From Bacillus sp. F19 (GTDB lineage: Bacteria > Bacillota > Bacilli > Bacillales > Bacillaceae), in the NCBI GenBank assembly GCA_023823795.1, contig CP085710.1, forward strand, positions 956,001 to 1,020,000: 64,000 nt of DNA, read 5' to 3'. Below, piece after piece: positions 37,561 to 47,283 of this stretch. The notes under the pieces are model-generated. The model was given only the letters and a program-made list of their open reading frames with translations, searched no databases and had not been told where the DNA came from. Both the position numbers and the translations under genes were made by a program. Numbering within the stretch: position 1 is the stretch's first letter; each line of letters begins with the position of its first letter.

Positions 37561-40500
37561 AGCCAATATCTCTTACCATTTCAGGATTGCACAGTTTTAG
37601 AGAAAAGCAGGTTATTGACTTCAGTTCTCTTTGCGAAGGCGGCGTGTTTGGCATATTCGGCCCGACAGGAAGCGGAAAATCCTCTATTCTTGATGCGATG
37701 ACACTTGCTTTGTACGGGAAAGTAGAGCGGGCAGCCAATAACACTCAGGGAATTTTAAATCATGCGGAGAATGCCCTTCACGTATCTTTTACATTTGAAC
37801 TTGAGAATGCAAGCAGCTCCAGACGATATTCCGTTGAACGAATGTTTAAGCGCACAGATGAGCAGCGCGTTAAAACTTCGCTTTGCCGCATCATGGAGCA
37901 TACCGAAGAAAGCGTAGTTCTTGCTGATAAAGCGGCAGAAGTAAATGAAAAAGTGTATGATCTCCTTGGTCTGACAATTGATGATTTCACAAGAGCGGTC
38001 GTCCTGCCTCAAGGGAAATTTGCTGAATTCCTGTCCTTAAAGGGAGCGGAAAGAAGGCAGATGCTGCAGCGTTTGTTTCATTTAGAGCAGTATGGGGATG
38101 AGCTCGTTAAAAAGCTCAGAAAAAGATTGCTGCATGCCAAAGGGAAGCAAAACGAACTGACAGCTGAACAGGCGGGGCTTGGAGATGCTTCAAGTGAAGC
38201 AGTTAAGCTTGCTGAACAAGAGCTGCAAGGGGCAAATATGCTTTTTGAAAAAAGACAAAAAGAATACGATCAAACAGTCAAACAATATGAAGAGTACGAA
38301 GAAGTGTGGCAGCTTCAGCTTGAAAAGAGAGAGTATGAAAGCATACAGTCAGGCCTTGAGCAGCAAAAAAATGACATTGCCGCACTTTCGGCACGTCTGG
38401 AAGCTGCGGAGAAAGCAGACTGCGTCAAGCCATATGCAGAGGCGCTTCGATCAGCTGAACTAGAAACAAACAACAGCAGCACACAAATGAAAGAGCTGCA
38501 GCAAGTCCTTCTGCAGCACGAGCACCGTTATGCTCAAATAGTGAACTCCTATGAGCAGGTACGTGAAAAGAAAGCTGCAGAAGAACCTATTTTAGTGGCG
38601 AGAAAAGAACAGCTATTGCAGCTTAGGGAATTGGAGAAAGGCCTTAAAAATGAGTTAATTGTCATTAAGGAATTGACGGAAAAGGCTGATAAGGCATCGA
38701 AAGATCTAAAGGAGCGGGAAGAAGCAGCAGAGCGGGCAAATGAATTATTTAAAAAAGCGCTTGAAAAGCAAAAGACGCTAAAAGATCAAATGGATCAGAA
38801 CACTGTTACTGTTCAAGAGAGAGAACAAATACGGATGGCATCCGAGCAAAGGTTTCACCTCGCCAATATGGAGGCATACTTAGCTGAGTGGATGAAGAGA
38901 GCGGATAAAAAAGAGACTCTTGTAAAGCATGCAGAAGAACAGCTGAGGGACGCAAGACAGAAGCAAGGGGGATATGGCACCAAAATCAAGGAATGTTACG
39001 GCTGCGTTCAGCAATTTTATCATAGAAGCTGCGAGCTTCTTAACGTGCATCAGCATCAGGCAGAAACATGCAAACAGCGCCTTTTGGATGAAAAAAACAA
39101 AGCCGAAAAACAGCGTGATCAGAAAATGGCGGCCAAGCTTGCAAAACATCTTTCACATGGTGATCCCTGTCCGGTATGCGGCTCGGCTCATCATCCAGAG
39201 CCTGCCAAAGAGACAGATGTATTAGAGACATCAGGTTCACTAGTTGAGGAGCTTGAAAAGAAAACAGCTGAAGATGTAACAATCAGCGCCAACCTTCAGC
39301 ACTTAAAAGAAAAATGGGAAGAACTCTCAAGAGAAATGATATCTGCCTATCCCTTTTTATCGGATCTGGTCGTTTCATTAAATGATGAAGAGAACCAGGA
39401 TATTGATCCCCGTACGGAGTATAAAGCGCTGAACCAGGATTTTCTGCAAACGAAAGAACGGTTTCATAAGCTTCAAAGCATCGAAAGAGAATGGCAGGAG
39501 AAAATCAATCAGTACCTTTATACTCAAAAGAACAGTGAAGAAGATTTAAAGGAAATGAATGAAAAGCATGGTCAAATTGAGTCCGAATATCTTGCTGGAC
39601 TTGAAAAATGGAACAGGCAGTTCAGCGGGATCTCCTTTGAACAGGCAGAAGAAAAGCAGAGGCAGATCAGTGAAAAGGATGCCGTTCTTGAAGACCTGAA
39701 AGCAAGAGTGAAAATAAGCGTTCAATTTATTGAAGAAAAAGAAAAGCAAATCAAACAGCTGGAGCAAGAAGCCCAGCAAATCAAAAACACTCAGATTGAG
39801 CTTTCAGCTTCGATTCAAAATAGGCAGCAGGCAGCAGACGAGAAGCAGAAAAGGCTGAGTCAAGAGACAGTAAACAGTGACATTGCCTCCTTGCTGAAAG
39901 AAACGGAGCGTACATTAGAAGAGCTTGTTCAAAAGGAAAAAAATCTCTACAACGAGTGGCAGACTGCTTTGCAGGATGTTCAAAAGGCTGAAAGCAGCAG
40001 CCACGCTGCAGAGAAGGCATTTGAACATGCAGAGCTGCGTTCAACCCAGGCTAAAGCGAAATGGGAGCAGGTCAAGCAAGCGACTCCATTCGCAGATATT
40101 GAAGCTGCTGTGAAAGCACTGGTTTCATCTGCAGAGAAGCAGAATATGAAAGAAGAAATTGATTCCTATCAGGATAAAATGAAACAAGTGCTGGCAGACT
40201 TAAAACGTGTAGAAGCAAAATTGAATAATCGTTCTGTCAGCCTTGAAAAATGGACAGACATTAAGCAGCTCAAGTTGGAAAGCAAGGCACAGATTGACCT
40301 TGCAGCGGAAGAAAAAGGAGCTGCGGCAAAAGCATTGCAGCTGCTGAATGAAAAGCATAAGCGCTTTATGGAAATTGAAGAAAAGCGCCTGGAACTTGAC
40401 AGTCTGGCTGCCCGGCTTGAAAAGCTTCAGACTGTCTTTAAGGGCAATGGTTTTGTGGAATTTTTAGCAGAAGAGCAGCTTCATCTAGTCGCAGAGGACG

Positions 40501-40916
40501 CATCAGAACGTTTAGGCCAATTGACGAGGCAGCGTTATGCCATTGAAGTAGATTCAGGCGGAGGGTTTATTATGAGAGATGATGCAAATGGAGGAGTGAG
40601 ACGTCCTGTCACAAGCTTATCCGGCGGAGAAACGTTCCTGACTTCTCTTGCATTAGCTTTATCATTATCCTCGCAAATTCAGCTGAGAGGGGAATATCCT
40701 CTGCAATTTTTCTTCCTTGATGAAGGGTTTGGGACGCTTGATGGAGAACTGCTTGAAACGGTTATTTCTGCCCTTGAAAAACTTCAGTCTGACAATCTTG
40801 CTGTAGGTGTGATCAGCCATGTTCAGGAGCTTCGTGCCAGATTGCCGAGGAAGCTCATTGTAATGCCTGCTGAGCCGACTGGAAATGGAACAAGCGTATT
40901 GCTTGAAGTGATGTAG
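37557..40916 (+). CDS. sbcC: Exonuclease SbcC (Rad50/SMC-like ATPase)
   Basis: The 1119-aa partner ATPase of SbcD. It has an N-terminal Walker A (FGPTGSGKSSILDAM) and the Q-loop region (VVLPQGKFAEFLSL). Two long coiled-coil arms flank the zinc-hook CxxC (GDPCPVCGSAHHP, about residue 540). The C-terminal ABC signature (SLSGGETFLTSLALALSLSS) and Walker B (FFLDEGFGTLDGELLE) complete the head. Start ATG overlaps the sbcD stop. yisB follows. Confidence 0.96.
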   Translation: MKPISLTISGLHSFREKQVIDFSSLCEGGVFGIFGPTGSGKSSILDAMTLALYGKVERAANNTQGILNHAENALHVSFTFELENASSSRRYSVERMFKRTDEQRVKTSLCRIMEHTEESVVLADKAAEVNEKVYDLLGLTIDDFTRAVVLPQGKFAEFLSLKGAERRQMLQRLFHLEQYGDELVKKLRKRLLHAKGKQNELTAEQAGLGDASSEAVKLAEQELQGANMLFEKRQKEYDQTVKQYEEYEEVWQLQLEKREYESIQSGLEQQKNDIAALSARLEAAEKADCVKPYAEALRSAELETNNSSTQMKELQQVLLQHEHRYAQIVNSYEQVREKKAAEEPILVARKEQLLQLRELEKGLKNELIVIKELTEKADKASKDLKEREEAAERANELFKKALEKQKTLKDQMDQNTVTVQEREQIRMASEQRFHLANMEAYLAEWMKRADKKETLVKHAEEQLRDARQKQGGYGTKIKECYGCVQQFYHRSCELLNVHQHQAETCKQRLLDEKNKAEKQRDQKMAAKLAKHLSHGDPCPVCGSAHHPEPAKETDVLETSGSLVEELEKKTAEDVTISANLQHLKEKWEELSREMISAYPFLSDLVVSLNDEENQDIDPRTEYKALNQDFLQTKERFHKLQSIEREWQEKINQYLYTQKNSEEDLKEMNEKHGQIESEYLAGLEKWNRQFSGISFEQAEEKQRQISEKDAVLEDLKARVKISVQFIEEKEKQIKQLEQEAQQIKNTQIELSASIQNRQQAADEKQKRLSQETVNSDIASLLKETERTLEELVQKEKNLYNEWQTALQDVQKAESSSHAAEKAFEHAELRSTQAKAKWEQVKQATPFADIEAAVKALVSSAEKQNMKEEIDSYQDKMKQVLADLKRVEAKLNNRSVSLEKWTDIKQLKLESKAQIDLAAEEKGAAAKALQLLNEKHKRFMEIEEKRLELDSLAARLEKLQTVFKGNGFVEFLAEEQLHLVAEDASERLGQLTRQRYAIEVDSGGGFIMRDDANGGVRRPVTSLSGGETFLTSLALALSLSSQIQLRGEYPLQFFFLDEGFGTLDGELLETVISALEKLQSDNLAVGVISHVQELRARLPRKLIVMPAEPTGNGTSVLLEVM

Positions 40917-40937
40917 GTATAAAAAGGATGGATGGAT

Positions 40938-41240
40938 ATGGCGAAAAAAGGGCTGGGAACATGCGAGCTATGCCGACAGCAGGAAGTAGAAACGACAGAA
41001 CATCATTTCACTCCAAAAGAAAAAGGCGGGACCTTTTTGCCGACAGCACAGCTCTGCATACCGTGCCACAAGCAAATCCATGCTTTGTATACTAATGATG
41101 AGCTTGCCATTCGCCTGAATACAATAACAGAACTAAAGAATGACCCTAAACTTGCAAGCTATGTAAAATGGATCCGCAAGCAGCCTTCTTCAAGACTTCT
41201 CCGGACTAAAAAATCAAATGAGCGGAAGAAAAGAAAATAA
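40938..41240 (+). CDS. yisB: YisB, small HNH-domain protein
   Basis: About 100 residues. Cys/His pairs arranged as in HNH nucleases: LGTCELCRQQEVETTEHHFT at the N-terminus and QLCIPCHKQIHALYTNDELA in the centre, followed by a basic C-terminus (LRTKKSNERKKRK). Gene position after sbcC is as in B. subtilis, so it may act with break repair, but no function is established. ATG 40938 is better spaced from AAGGAT than the ATG at 40932. Confidence 0.85.
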   Translation: MAKKGLGTCELCRQQEVETTEHHFTPKEKGGTFLPTAQLCIPCHKQIHALYTNDELAIRLNTITELKNDPKLASYVKWIRKQPSSRLLRTKKSNERKKRK

Positions 41241-41244
41241 AATG

Positions 41245-41278
41245 AAAATGACGTGCTGTCCAACAGGCACGTCATTTT
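41245..41278. terminator. Bidirectional terminator between yisB and gerPF
   Basis: AAAATGACGTGC (41245-41256) and GCACGTCATTTT (41267-41278) form a 12-bp stem. It serves both convergent units and overlaps the gerPF stop. Confidence 0.9.
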
Positions 41279-41495
41279 AGTTATTTCCAACAATATTTTG
41301 ATCATTTAAATCAGGATCGATTGAATTCGTAGCACTTACAATATTGTTTACAATAATAAAGTCACCTGTATTTCCCCCGCCAGAACCTGATGCAGTCTTT
41401 GATGAACTCTTAGGAGAAAGATAAAACGAGTCACCGAAGTTTACAACACCGCCTCCGACAGAGTTAATGCAGATTGGACCAATAATAGCTGGCAT
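41277..41495 (-). CDS. gerPF: Spore germination/coat permeability protein GerPF
   Basis: A 72-aa coat-associated protein needed for germinants to pass the spore coat. Start MPAIIGPICINSVGGGVVNF, then a Ser/Gly-rich linker (KSSSKTASGSGGGNTGDF) and an Asn-rich end. It is a paralogue of GerPA and last in the operon. ATG 41495 lies behind AAAGGATG. Confidence 0.93.
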   Translation of the reverse strand: MPAIIGPICINSVGGGVVNFGDSFYLSPKSSSKTASGSGGGNTGDFIIVNNIVSATNSIDPDLNDQNIVGNN

Positions 41496-41539
41496 GAACG
41501 AACATCCTTTGGCTTTCTGTCATATTCACAGTCTATGCA

Positions 41540-41926
41540 TTAAGGCTGTTTACGTTCATTCCGGCTTAGCAATTGTCTGATGTGCTTCGCACGTGATTCT
41601 GCCGAAATCGTGTTTGTGGAACCGAATTGAACAACAGCAGATGAAGAAACAGATGTTACTCTAACTGCCCCAACTTTAATGGTTGGATTTTCATGATGAA
41701 AAGCTGTCTGAATATTTTCTGTGATCAGAGGTTTTGGCAAAAGTTCTGTGTAAAAGCTGTATTGCCTTAAGTCACCCTCGTTTCCCAGCAGGATTTCTGC
41801 CTCCCTTTGCACGGCGTAGACGTTAGTTCGCGCAACGATATCTACACTGTCCCCGATCTGAAAAAGCGAACTGATCCCGATTGAGTTAACATACGCCTTG
41901 TTAACAATAGATAATCGATTGATCAT
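41540..41926 (-). CDS. gerPE: Spore germination protein GerPE
   Basis: A 128-aa protein of the GerP coat-permeability set. It contains two family-type segments with a SV.VGD pattern: AYVNSIGISSLFQIGDSVDI at the N-terminus and VGAVRVTSVSSSAVVQFGST near the C-terminus, the latter resembling the GerPD/GerPB repeat. It lies 6 bases after the gerPD stop, in operon. Confidence 0.9.
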   Translation of the reverse strand: MINRLSIVNKAYVNSIGISSLFQIGDSVDIVARTNVYAVQREAEILLGNEGDLRQYSFYTELLPKPLITENIQTAFHHENPTIKVGAVRVTSVSSSAVVQFGSTNTISAESRAKHIRQLLSRNERKQP

Positions 41927-41932
41927 TGCAGC

Positions 41933-42109
41933 TTATTCCGGTGCAAGAGGAACAAATGGACCTACAATCAATGATTCAGGCGGCGTATCAAAAACCGATG
42001 ACAATGTAATGCAGTTCACATCGCCAATAAGGAAGACGCTGGAACTTGCAACAGCAGTCACTTGGATGGCTCCAACTGAAAGCTCTTTATTTACTACGTT
42101 AAAATTCAT
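41933..42109 (-). CDS. gerPD: Spore germination protein GerPD (58 aa)
   Basis: A short gene found by reading the minus strand between gerPC and gerPE. The product starts MNFNVVNKELSVGAIQVTAV, continues ASSSVFLIGDVNCITLSS, and ends with FVPLAPE. Length and pattern fit GerPD; the FVPLAP ending is shared with GerPB. Its ATG at 42109 overlaps the gerPC stop (ATGA, 42106-42109), indicating coupled translation. Confidence 0.9.
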   Translation of the reverse strand: MNFNVVNKELSVGAIQVTAVASSSVFLIGDVNCITLSSVFDTPPESLIVGPFVPLAPE

Positions 42110-42732
42110 GAGTTGCTGTCGGCTCCTTCTTTTGGCAGGGCTTGGATAAAGTACGTAATGGAACGTTCCACATCCTGCTTTACTTTAGATGTAATATCTT
42201 CAATTAACGCGCTGACAGGCACGGATTCATCATATGTTCCCTGTTTTAAGTAGAACCTGATCCGGCTGTCAATTTGCTTGCGGATATCCTCAATGATAAA
42301 TTCCTTATGCGCATCATCAAGCTCATATCTATATTGTGCAGCGAGCTGTTCTATATATTTGACGCAGTCTTCGTTCAGAAATGCAAGCAGCCTCGCCTGA
42401 ACAGCTTCAAATATTTCTTCCCCGCGCTTCGTGTTATTTACTTGGTTAACTTGAAGTCCTTTTTGATCCACTTCAAAGTTTTCAATTTGATCAGGCACGG
42501 TTGGATTAAGTCCTATATTTAATGTGCCTTCCAGCGTTTCTACTTTTAATTGATCAAATTTATATTCTATTTTTTCGATTGTTGTACTGGGGCGCTTTTT
42601 CAATTCTTCTATTTCGTCCATCATGGCGGAAACAGCGGATTCAAGTTTTTTGATTTTCTGATCCTGAGCCTGAACAATTCCGTATAAATGCTGCACACAC
42701 TGCATCATTGATTGATCATAGTACAATTTCAT
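42106..42732 (-). CDS. gerPC: Spore germination protein GerPC
   Basis: The 208-aa largest member of the GerP set. It has an N-terminal coiled coil (HLYGIVQAQDQKIKKLESAV, continuing AMMDEIEELKKRP) followed by a beta-rich middle (IEKIEYKFDQLKVETLEGTL NIG) and a helical C-terminus. It may organise the other small GerP proteins in the inner coat (family knowledge; mechanism unknown). It overlaps gerPD by four bases. Confidence 0.92.
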   Translation of the reverse strand: MKLYYDQSMMQCVQHLYGIVQAQDQKIKKLESAVSAMMDEIEELKKRPSTTIEKIEYKFDQLKVETLEGTLNIGLNPTVPDQIENFEVDQKGLQVNQVNNTKRGEEIFEAVQARLLAFLNEDCVKYIEQLAAQYRYELDDAHKEFIIEDIRKQIDSRIRFYLKQGTYDESVPVSALIEDITSKVKQDVERSITYFIQALPKEGADSNS

Positions 42733-42816
42733 TCACCCCGCTTATAAAATCACGTACATAGTATCTAGATTTATTTATATGCACGGTACTAAAAATGGGT
42801 GAATGCCTATACCAGA

Positions 42817-43032
42817 TTAAATTGGGGCCAGCGGAACGAAAGGGCCTTGTGTCTGAGTCGGCCCTCCCGGACCTACTGCAGCTGGGGCAGGTGCGGTAAA
42901 TGCCCCGGTATTATAAAGGTTTGACAGCGGTTTAATAATACCTGCGCTTCCAATTTGAAGGACAGAAGAGTTGCTCACCGCCTCCACCTTCAAGTGATTA
43001 ATTTGGATCGTCTGGTTAATGTAAAAATTCAT
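42817..43032 (-). CDS. gerPB: Spore germination protein GerPB
   Basis: A 71-aa protein: MNFYINQTIQINHLKVEAVS, NSSVLQIGSAGIIKPLSNLY, then a Pro/Gly/Ala-rich tail (APAPAAVGPGGPTQTQ) and the ending GPFVPLAPI. ATG 43032 follows GAGGTG. It is second in the operon after gerPA. Confidence 0.92.
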   Translation of the reverse strand: MNFYINQTIQINHLKVEAVSNSSVLQIGSAGIIKPLSNLYNTGAFTAPAPAAVGPGGPTQTQGPFVPLAPI

Positions 43033-43046
43033 GTTTTCACCTCTTT

Positions 43047-43268
43047 TTATGCATTTCCCGCTATTGGCTGGTCAATGGCATCGTTGTCGTAAACATTCGT
43101 GACACTATTTTGATTGTAAATATTCAAACCATCTCCCGTATTGAAAGATCCAGCCCCTGCAAAGGTCTTGACTTCGCTGTATGGCGAGATAGTAATGACA
43201 TCCCCGATATGAACAATGCTGCTCGTACCAACGGCATTTACTTTAAATGCTCCTACTATGGCTGGCAT
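43047..43268 (-). CDS. gerPA: Spore germination protein GerPA
   Basis: First gene of the gerP operon, 73 residues from ATG 43268 (AAGGA at 8 bases; the frame opens three codons earlier). It starts [20 protein letters not shown] and closes with an Asn-rich stretch and PIAGNA, a paralogue of GerPF. Expression in the mother cell late in sporulation is expected from the sigma-K type promoter just upstream. Confidence 0.93.
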   Translation of the reverse strand: MPAIVGAFKVNAVGTSSIVHIGDVITISPYSEVKTFAGAGSFNTGDGLNIYNQNSVTNVYDNDAIDQPIAGNA

Positions 43269-43314
43269 ATCCAACATCCTTTGCTTTTTGAGGTTAAGTA
43301 CTGCACCTGTAAAA

Positions 43315-43342
43315 TATCGTATGAAAGATAGGCAAACTTGTG
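43315..43342 (-). promoter_or_regulatory. Sigma-K type promoter of the gerP operon
   Basis: On the minus strand CACA (43342-43339) is followed by 16 bases and CATACGATA (43323-43315). This fits the sigma-K consensus (AC ... N16-17 ... CATANNNTA). It lies about 50 bases before the gerPA start. Confidence 0.7.
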
Positions 43343-43640
43343 ATAAATGCGGATTTATTTAGAGGATTTTGGTTTAGCAGGAAAACTGCTGATATAGAAA
43401 ATGGACCAGCACACAATAAAGATTCTTTTCATTCCCGTCTTTTGTTTGTCCAATGTCAAAATTAAATTTTGCCTGCTGCACAATCCATAAACTTAGTGAG
43501 AAATCTATATTTAGGATCTGGCCGGTGCCGTGTTATGTATTTCTTTTTCACAGAAGATGTTTCATACTGTAGATAGAATGAGAGGACAGAGGGGTCATAA
43601 CTTCTCTCAATTAAATGTTTGAAAAGAGGTTCAAGAAAGT
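43343..43640. other. Divergent intergenic region gerPA/topB
   Basis: Apart from the gerP promoter no further site was recognised. The topB ribosome site (AAAAGAGG) lies at its end. Confidence 0.4.
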
Positions 43641-45767
43641 ATGTCTAGAGTTTTAATACTGGCAGAAAAACCTGATCAGGGGCGTAAACTCGCTGCTCCG
43701 TTTCCTTTTGTTAAAAGAGAAGGATACTTGGAGATTGGGTCATGCTCTGTTTTTCCAAATGGTGCGAAGGTCACGTGGGCAATCGGCCATTTAGTTGAGC
43801 TTAAAAATCCGGATGAATATAAGGATGAATGGAAAAAGTGGAGGCTTGAAACACTGCCGATTATTCCAGATCAGTTTTTGTATAAAGTAAGTAAAGGAAA
43901 AGCGAAGCAATTTAAAATTGTTAAAGACCTATTAAAAGAAGCCGACGAAATTATTATCGGAACAGATCCGGCACGTGAAGGTGAAAACATCGCACGCCTG
44001 CTGATCATGATGGCTGGAGCAAACCAAAAGCCGATAAAACGGCTCTGGACCTCTTCTTTGACGGAAAATGCGATATTAAAGGGCTTTAATGAACTGTATG
44101 ACGGCAGCAAAACCATTCATTTGTTCCACGAAGCACAGGCCCGGCAAATATCGGACTGGCTTGTCGGGTTAAATGCAAGCAGGCTCTATACCCTGCATCT
44201 TCAAAAAAAGGGGGTCCGCGATGTGTTCAGTGTCGGACGCGTGCAAACCCCTGTATTAAAATTAATTTATGACAGGCAAAAAGAAATCGAGAATTTTAAG
44301 CCAGAACCTTTCTTCGAGCTTCAGGCAGCCTTCAAGGTGGAGAACGGGGAGTACACAGGTAAGCTGAAAGGCCGTTTTAAAACATCTGAAGAGCTGTTTG
44401 CAGCAGCAGCACCCGATATTACGGAAAATCAGAAAACGTATGATGCAAAGGTTAAAAGCACCGAAGTTGCTGAAAAGCGTGTGCCTTCACCAAAGCTCCA
44501 CAGTTTGTCCAGCCTGCAGGCAAAACTGAATAAACAAAGGAAAATGAGTCCGAGCCAGGTGCTGAAAACGGCTCAATCTTTGTATGAAAAAGGATATATT
44601 TCTTATCCCCGGACGGATTCACAATATATTACAGATGAAGAGTTTAGCTACATCAAAGCAAACATCAGCCAGTATCAGCAGGCACTTTCCCTGTCTTTTA
44701 ACCCTGTGCGCCTTCATCCATCCAAAAGATACGTAGATTCTAAGCGTGTCAGCGATCACTATGCCATCGTGCCGACTGAAAAGAAAGTCAGTTCTGCCGT
44801 TTTTAGCTCTTTTAGCTATGAACAAAAATCCGTCTACGAAGAGGTAATGAAAACTGCACTTGGAATGTTCATGGATGACTATGTATTTGATGAAACAACC
44901 ATTGTCACTTCTATTGGAAAAAATGATTTCATCAGTAAAGGAAAAACAATGAAAAATCCAGGATGGAAGTCGCTGTATCAAAAGGAACCCGTGGAAGCGG
45001 ATGAGAAAAAAGAAGATCAAATGCTTCCGAAAGTAACCAATGGTGAAGCAGCGATTGCCTCTGTAAAAGTAAAGGATGGCATGACACAGCCGCCTAAACC
45101 ATACACCCAGGGCCAGCTGATTACCCTTATGAAAACTGCAGGCAAACATGTTGAAGACAAGGAAATGAGAGAAGCGCTGAACAGCACCGAAGGCCTTGGA
45201 ACAGAAGCAACACGCTCTGGAATTATTGATACCTTGCTGATGAGAAAATTTATTGAAGTCAAAAAGAACGAGGTATTTGTTACAGGCAAAGGGGAAATTC
45301 TCTGTGAAGCTGTTGAGGGTACACTGCTTTCCAAACCAGAAATGACGGCTAAATGGGAGGTTTATCTGAAAGGAATCGGCAGCGGTGAAAAGTCAAAGGA
45401 TGTCTTCATTGATACAGCAAAAAAATTCTGTTTCACATTGCTGGATCAGGCAAGTGCCAGCATGGAGAAATTAGAAGTGACTGCACAGCCGGCTGCAGCA
45501 GACACAAGAGAAGCGATCTGTCTTTGTCCTGCATGTAAAACGGGCGGCATCATGGACCGCAAAACGTTTTATGGGTGCACGGATTACAAAACTGGCTGCA
45601 AACAGACGTTTCCAAAAAAGCTTTTGGGCAAAACGATTTCGGCGGCGCAAATTAAACAGCTTTGTCTTAAAGGAAAAACGAACAAGCTGAAAGGCTTTAA
45701 AGGGAAAAAACCATTTGATGCAAGCCTTGTCCTTAAAGAAGGGAAAATCGAATTTTCGTTCTCATAA
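43641..45767 (+). CDS. topB: DNA topoisomerase III
   Basis: A type IA topoisomerase of 708 residues. It has the N-terminal Toprim fold (VLILAEKPDQGRKLA; EIIIGTDPAREGENIARLL with the metal-binding acids) and the active-site tyrosine in GYISYPRTDSQYI (about residue 322). A C-terminal zinc-finger-like region (CLCPACKTGGIMDRKTFYGC ... CKQTF) and basic tail follow. Length is normal for B. subtilis-type TopB. A terminator shared with the convergent peptidase gene follows. Confidence 0.95.
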   Translation: MSRVLILAEKPDQGRKLAAPFPFVKREGYLEIGSCSVFPNGAKVTWAIGHLVELKNPDEYKDEWKKWRLETLPIIPDQFLYKVSKGKAKQFKIVKDLLKEADEIIIGTDPAREGENIARLLIMMAGANQKPIKRLWTSSLTENAILKGFNELYDGSKTIHLFHEAQARQISDWLVGLNASRLYTLHLQKKGVRDVFSVGRVQTPVLKLIYDRQKEIENFKPEPFFELQAAFKVENGEYTGKLKGRFKTSEELFAAAAPDITENQKTYDAKVKSTEVAEKRVPSPKLHSLSSLQAKLNKQRKMSPSQVLKTAQSLYEKGYISYPRTDSQYITDEEFSYIKANISQYQQALSLSFNPVRLHPSKRYVDSKRVSDHYAIVPTEKKVSSAVFSSFSYEQKSVYEEVMKTALGMFMDDYVFDETTIVTSIGKNDFISKGKTMKNPGWKSLYQKEPVEADEKKEDQMLPKVTNGEAAIASVKVKDGMTQPPKPYTQGQLITLMKTAGKHVEDKEMREALNSTEGLGTEATRSGIIDTLLMRKFIEVKKNEVFVTGKGEILCEAVEGTLLSKPEMTAKWEVYLKGIGSGEKSKDVFIDTAKKFCFTLLDQASASMEKLEVTAQPAAADTREAICLCPACKTGGIMDRKTFYGCTDYKTGCKQTFPKKLLGKTISAAQIKQLCLKGKTNKLKGFKGKKPFDASLVLKEGKIEFSFS

Positions 45768-45816
45768 ATCACTCATTAAAATCCTTGGTCTTTCATTAAT
45801 GAGTTTTGCTCAAAAG

Positions 45817-45846
45817 AAAAACGCTTAGGAATTCCTAAGCGTTTTT
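45817..45846. terminator. Bidirectional terminator topB / M14 peptidase
   Basis: AAAAACGCTTAGGA and ATTCCTAAGCGTTTTT form a fully palindromic stem ending in a T-run. Confidence 0.9.
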
Positions 45847-45864
45847 TCATTCAGGTTCAAATCC

Positions 45865-46929
45865 TTATTCGTCTGATTCTTCACCAGAACGACTTTTTTG
45901 AGTCGGAAGTGTATCCCAAAAGCTCACATCCGCATTCTCGATAGATCCGTCTGCGATGGCTCTGACTGTAGAGTCAAGCGTTGTGATCGTTTGTTTAATC
46001 AGGTAGCCATTGCTTTTTTGTCCGAGCGCATAGGATTCAATATAGTGATCAGACATTCCGCGCATTTCAAACAGAAGAGTAGAAATGCCATAACGGACAG
46101 CTGCCCCGTTGCGTCCGATATTTTGACCGCTGCCGCCATCGTATTTGCCAATATGGCCCCAGCCCGTGTTTTCAATTGAATGATAGACAACTGACCCCAG
46201 TTTTTTAGAACGCTCAAGAACATCAGCATCGACATCAGAATTAGTCGGATGCAGGATTGAACCTGACACAAGCTCTCCCTCTGTTTCACTTAGAGTTCCC
46301 TGATGATGAAGGTCTATCATGTAATCAATCTTGTACTTTTCAAATACATTTTCATATAAAGCTTTAACTTCTGCCTGCATGCTGGCAATCGGTTTATCAT
46401 GCTCCCGGTTTAAATCAATCTCATTTGCATTATACCGAGTTAAATGGCGGCTGCCATCAGCCAGATAGTTATCCAGTGAAAAATTCACATCACCCATGGC
46501 GCCATCGGCATTTAACATTGGAATGACCAGGATATTCACGTTCTCTAGAACACCTTTTGATTTATTGGTGCCTAAGTGTTTGATGAATTCAAGTGCTCCT
46601 TCTGTTGTCAGCTGCTCGTTGCCGTGCTGCTGCGTTAAAAATAGAATAGTGGGGTTGTCCGGGTTTGTTATGTATTTTGTTAAGTAAATATCCCGGCCCT
46701 TTACCGTTTGACCGATGATTTCAAGCTGCATGCCCTCCTGCTTTGCATCTTGTGTTTTTAAATAGTCCACCATGCTGTCATAAGTATGAAGAATGGATGT
46801 TTGGATTGATCCATTACCGGCGCCTGGTCCATTGCCGACGGCACTAACTGGTAAAGAAACTGCGGAAAAAGCGCTTATTGCCACAAGACTGGATAGAGAA
46901 ACAGATAATACTTTCTTTTTAAGGTTCAT
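45865..46929 (-). CDS. Secreted M14-family zinc carboxypeptidase
   Basis: About 354 residues with a Sec signal peptide (basic NLKKKVL start, hydrophobic core, LPVSAVGN cleavage region). Zinc ligands of the M14 family are visible: LFLTQQHGNEQLTTEGALEF (HxxE) and YMIDLHHQG (third His). The catalytic Glu is in STLLFEMRGMSDHYIESY. The mature enzyme would trim peptides outside the cell. Whether it is a carboxypeptidase or an endopeptidase (gamma-glutamyl type) is not decided. ATG 46929 has GGAGG at 7 bases; the upstream in-frame ATG lies inside that site. Confidence 0.88.
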   Translation of the reverse strand: MNLKKKVLSVSLSSLVAISAFSAVSLPVSAVGNGPGAGNGSIQTSILHTYDSMVDYLKTQDAKQEGMQLEIIGQTVKGRDIYLTKYITNPDNPTILFLTQQHGNEQLTTEGALEFIKHLGTNKSKGVLENVNILVIPMLNADGAMGDVNFSLDNYLADGSRHLTRYNANEIDLNREHDKPIASMQAEVKALYENVFEKYKIDYMIDLHHQGTLSETEGELVSGSILHPTNSDVDADVLERSKKLGSVVYHSIENTGWGHIGKYDGGSGQNIGRNGAAVRYGISTLLFEMRGMSDHYIESYALGQKSNGYLIKQTITTLDSTVRAIADGSIENADVSFWDTLPTQKSRSGEESDE

Positions 46930-46935
46930 TGACAT

Positions 46936-47283
46936 CCTCCAAATGGTAGATTGATAAATAATTCGTGATGCGAAATATTTATACTTATATGCTATCTTCT
47001 TAAGTTTTCTTTGTTAATAAAAGGATAGACCTGTTGTTTTGACAGTTTAATCTGGGTATTAAGACGATAAAATCAGATTTATTGGCATTTATTATGAAAA
47101 TAGTAATTGAAATCGAGTTTTTTACGTGAGAGGAAATACCTATAAATATTCTTTCATCCAATCCCGCAAAAAAAATGTCGAAAGGAAATAGTCATGAAGA
47201 CATTTAAAAAGAAAAAAGGGTGTTAATAGAGTTGTAAAGCAATGTGATATGATATTTTGTACTAGAAGAAATTGGAGGCTATG
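46936..47283. other. Divergent intergenic region, M14 peptidase / DUF418
   Basis: AT-rich, holding both promoters; no specific site was recognised. No small gene seen. Confidence 0.4.
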
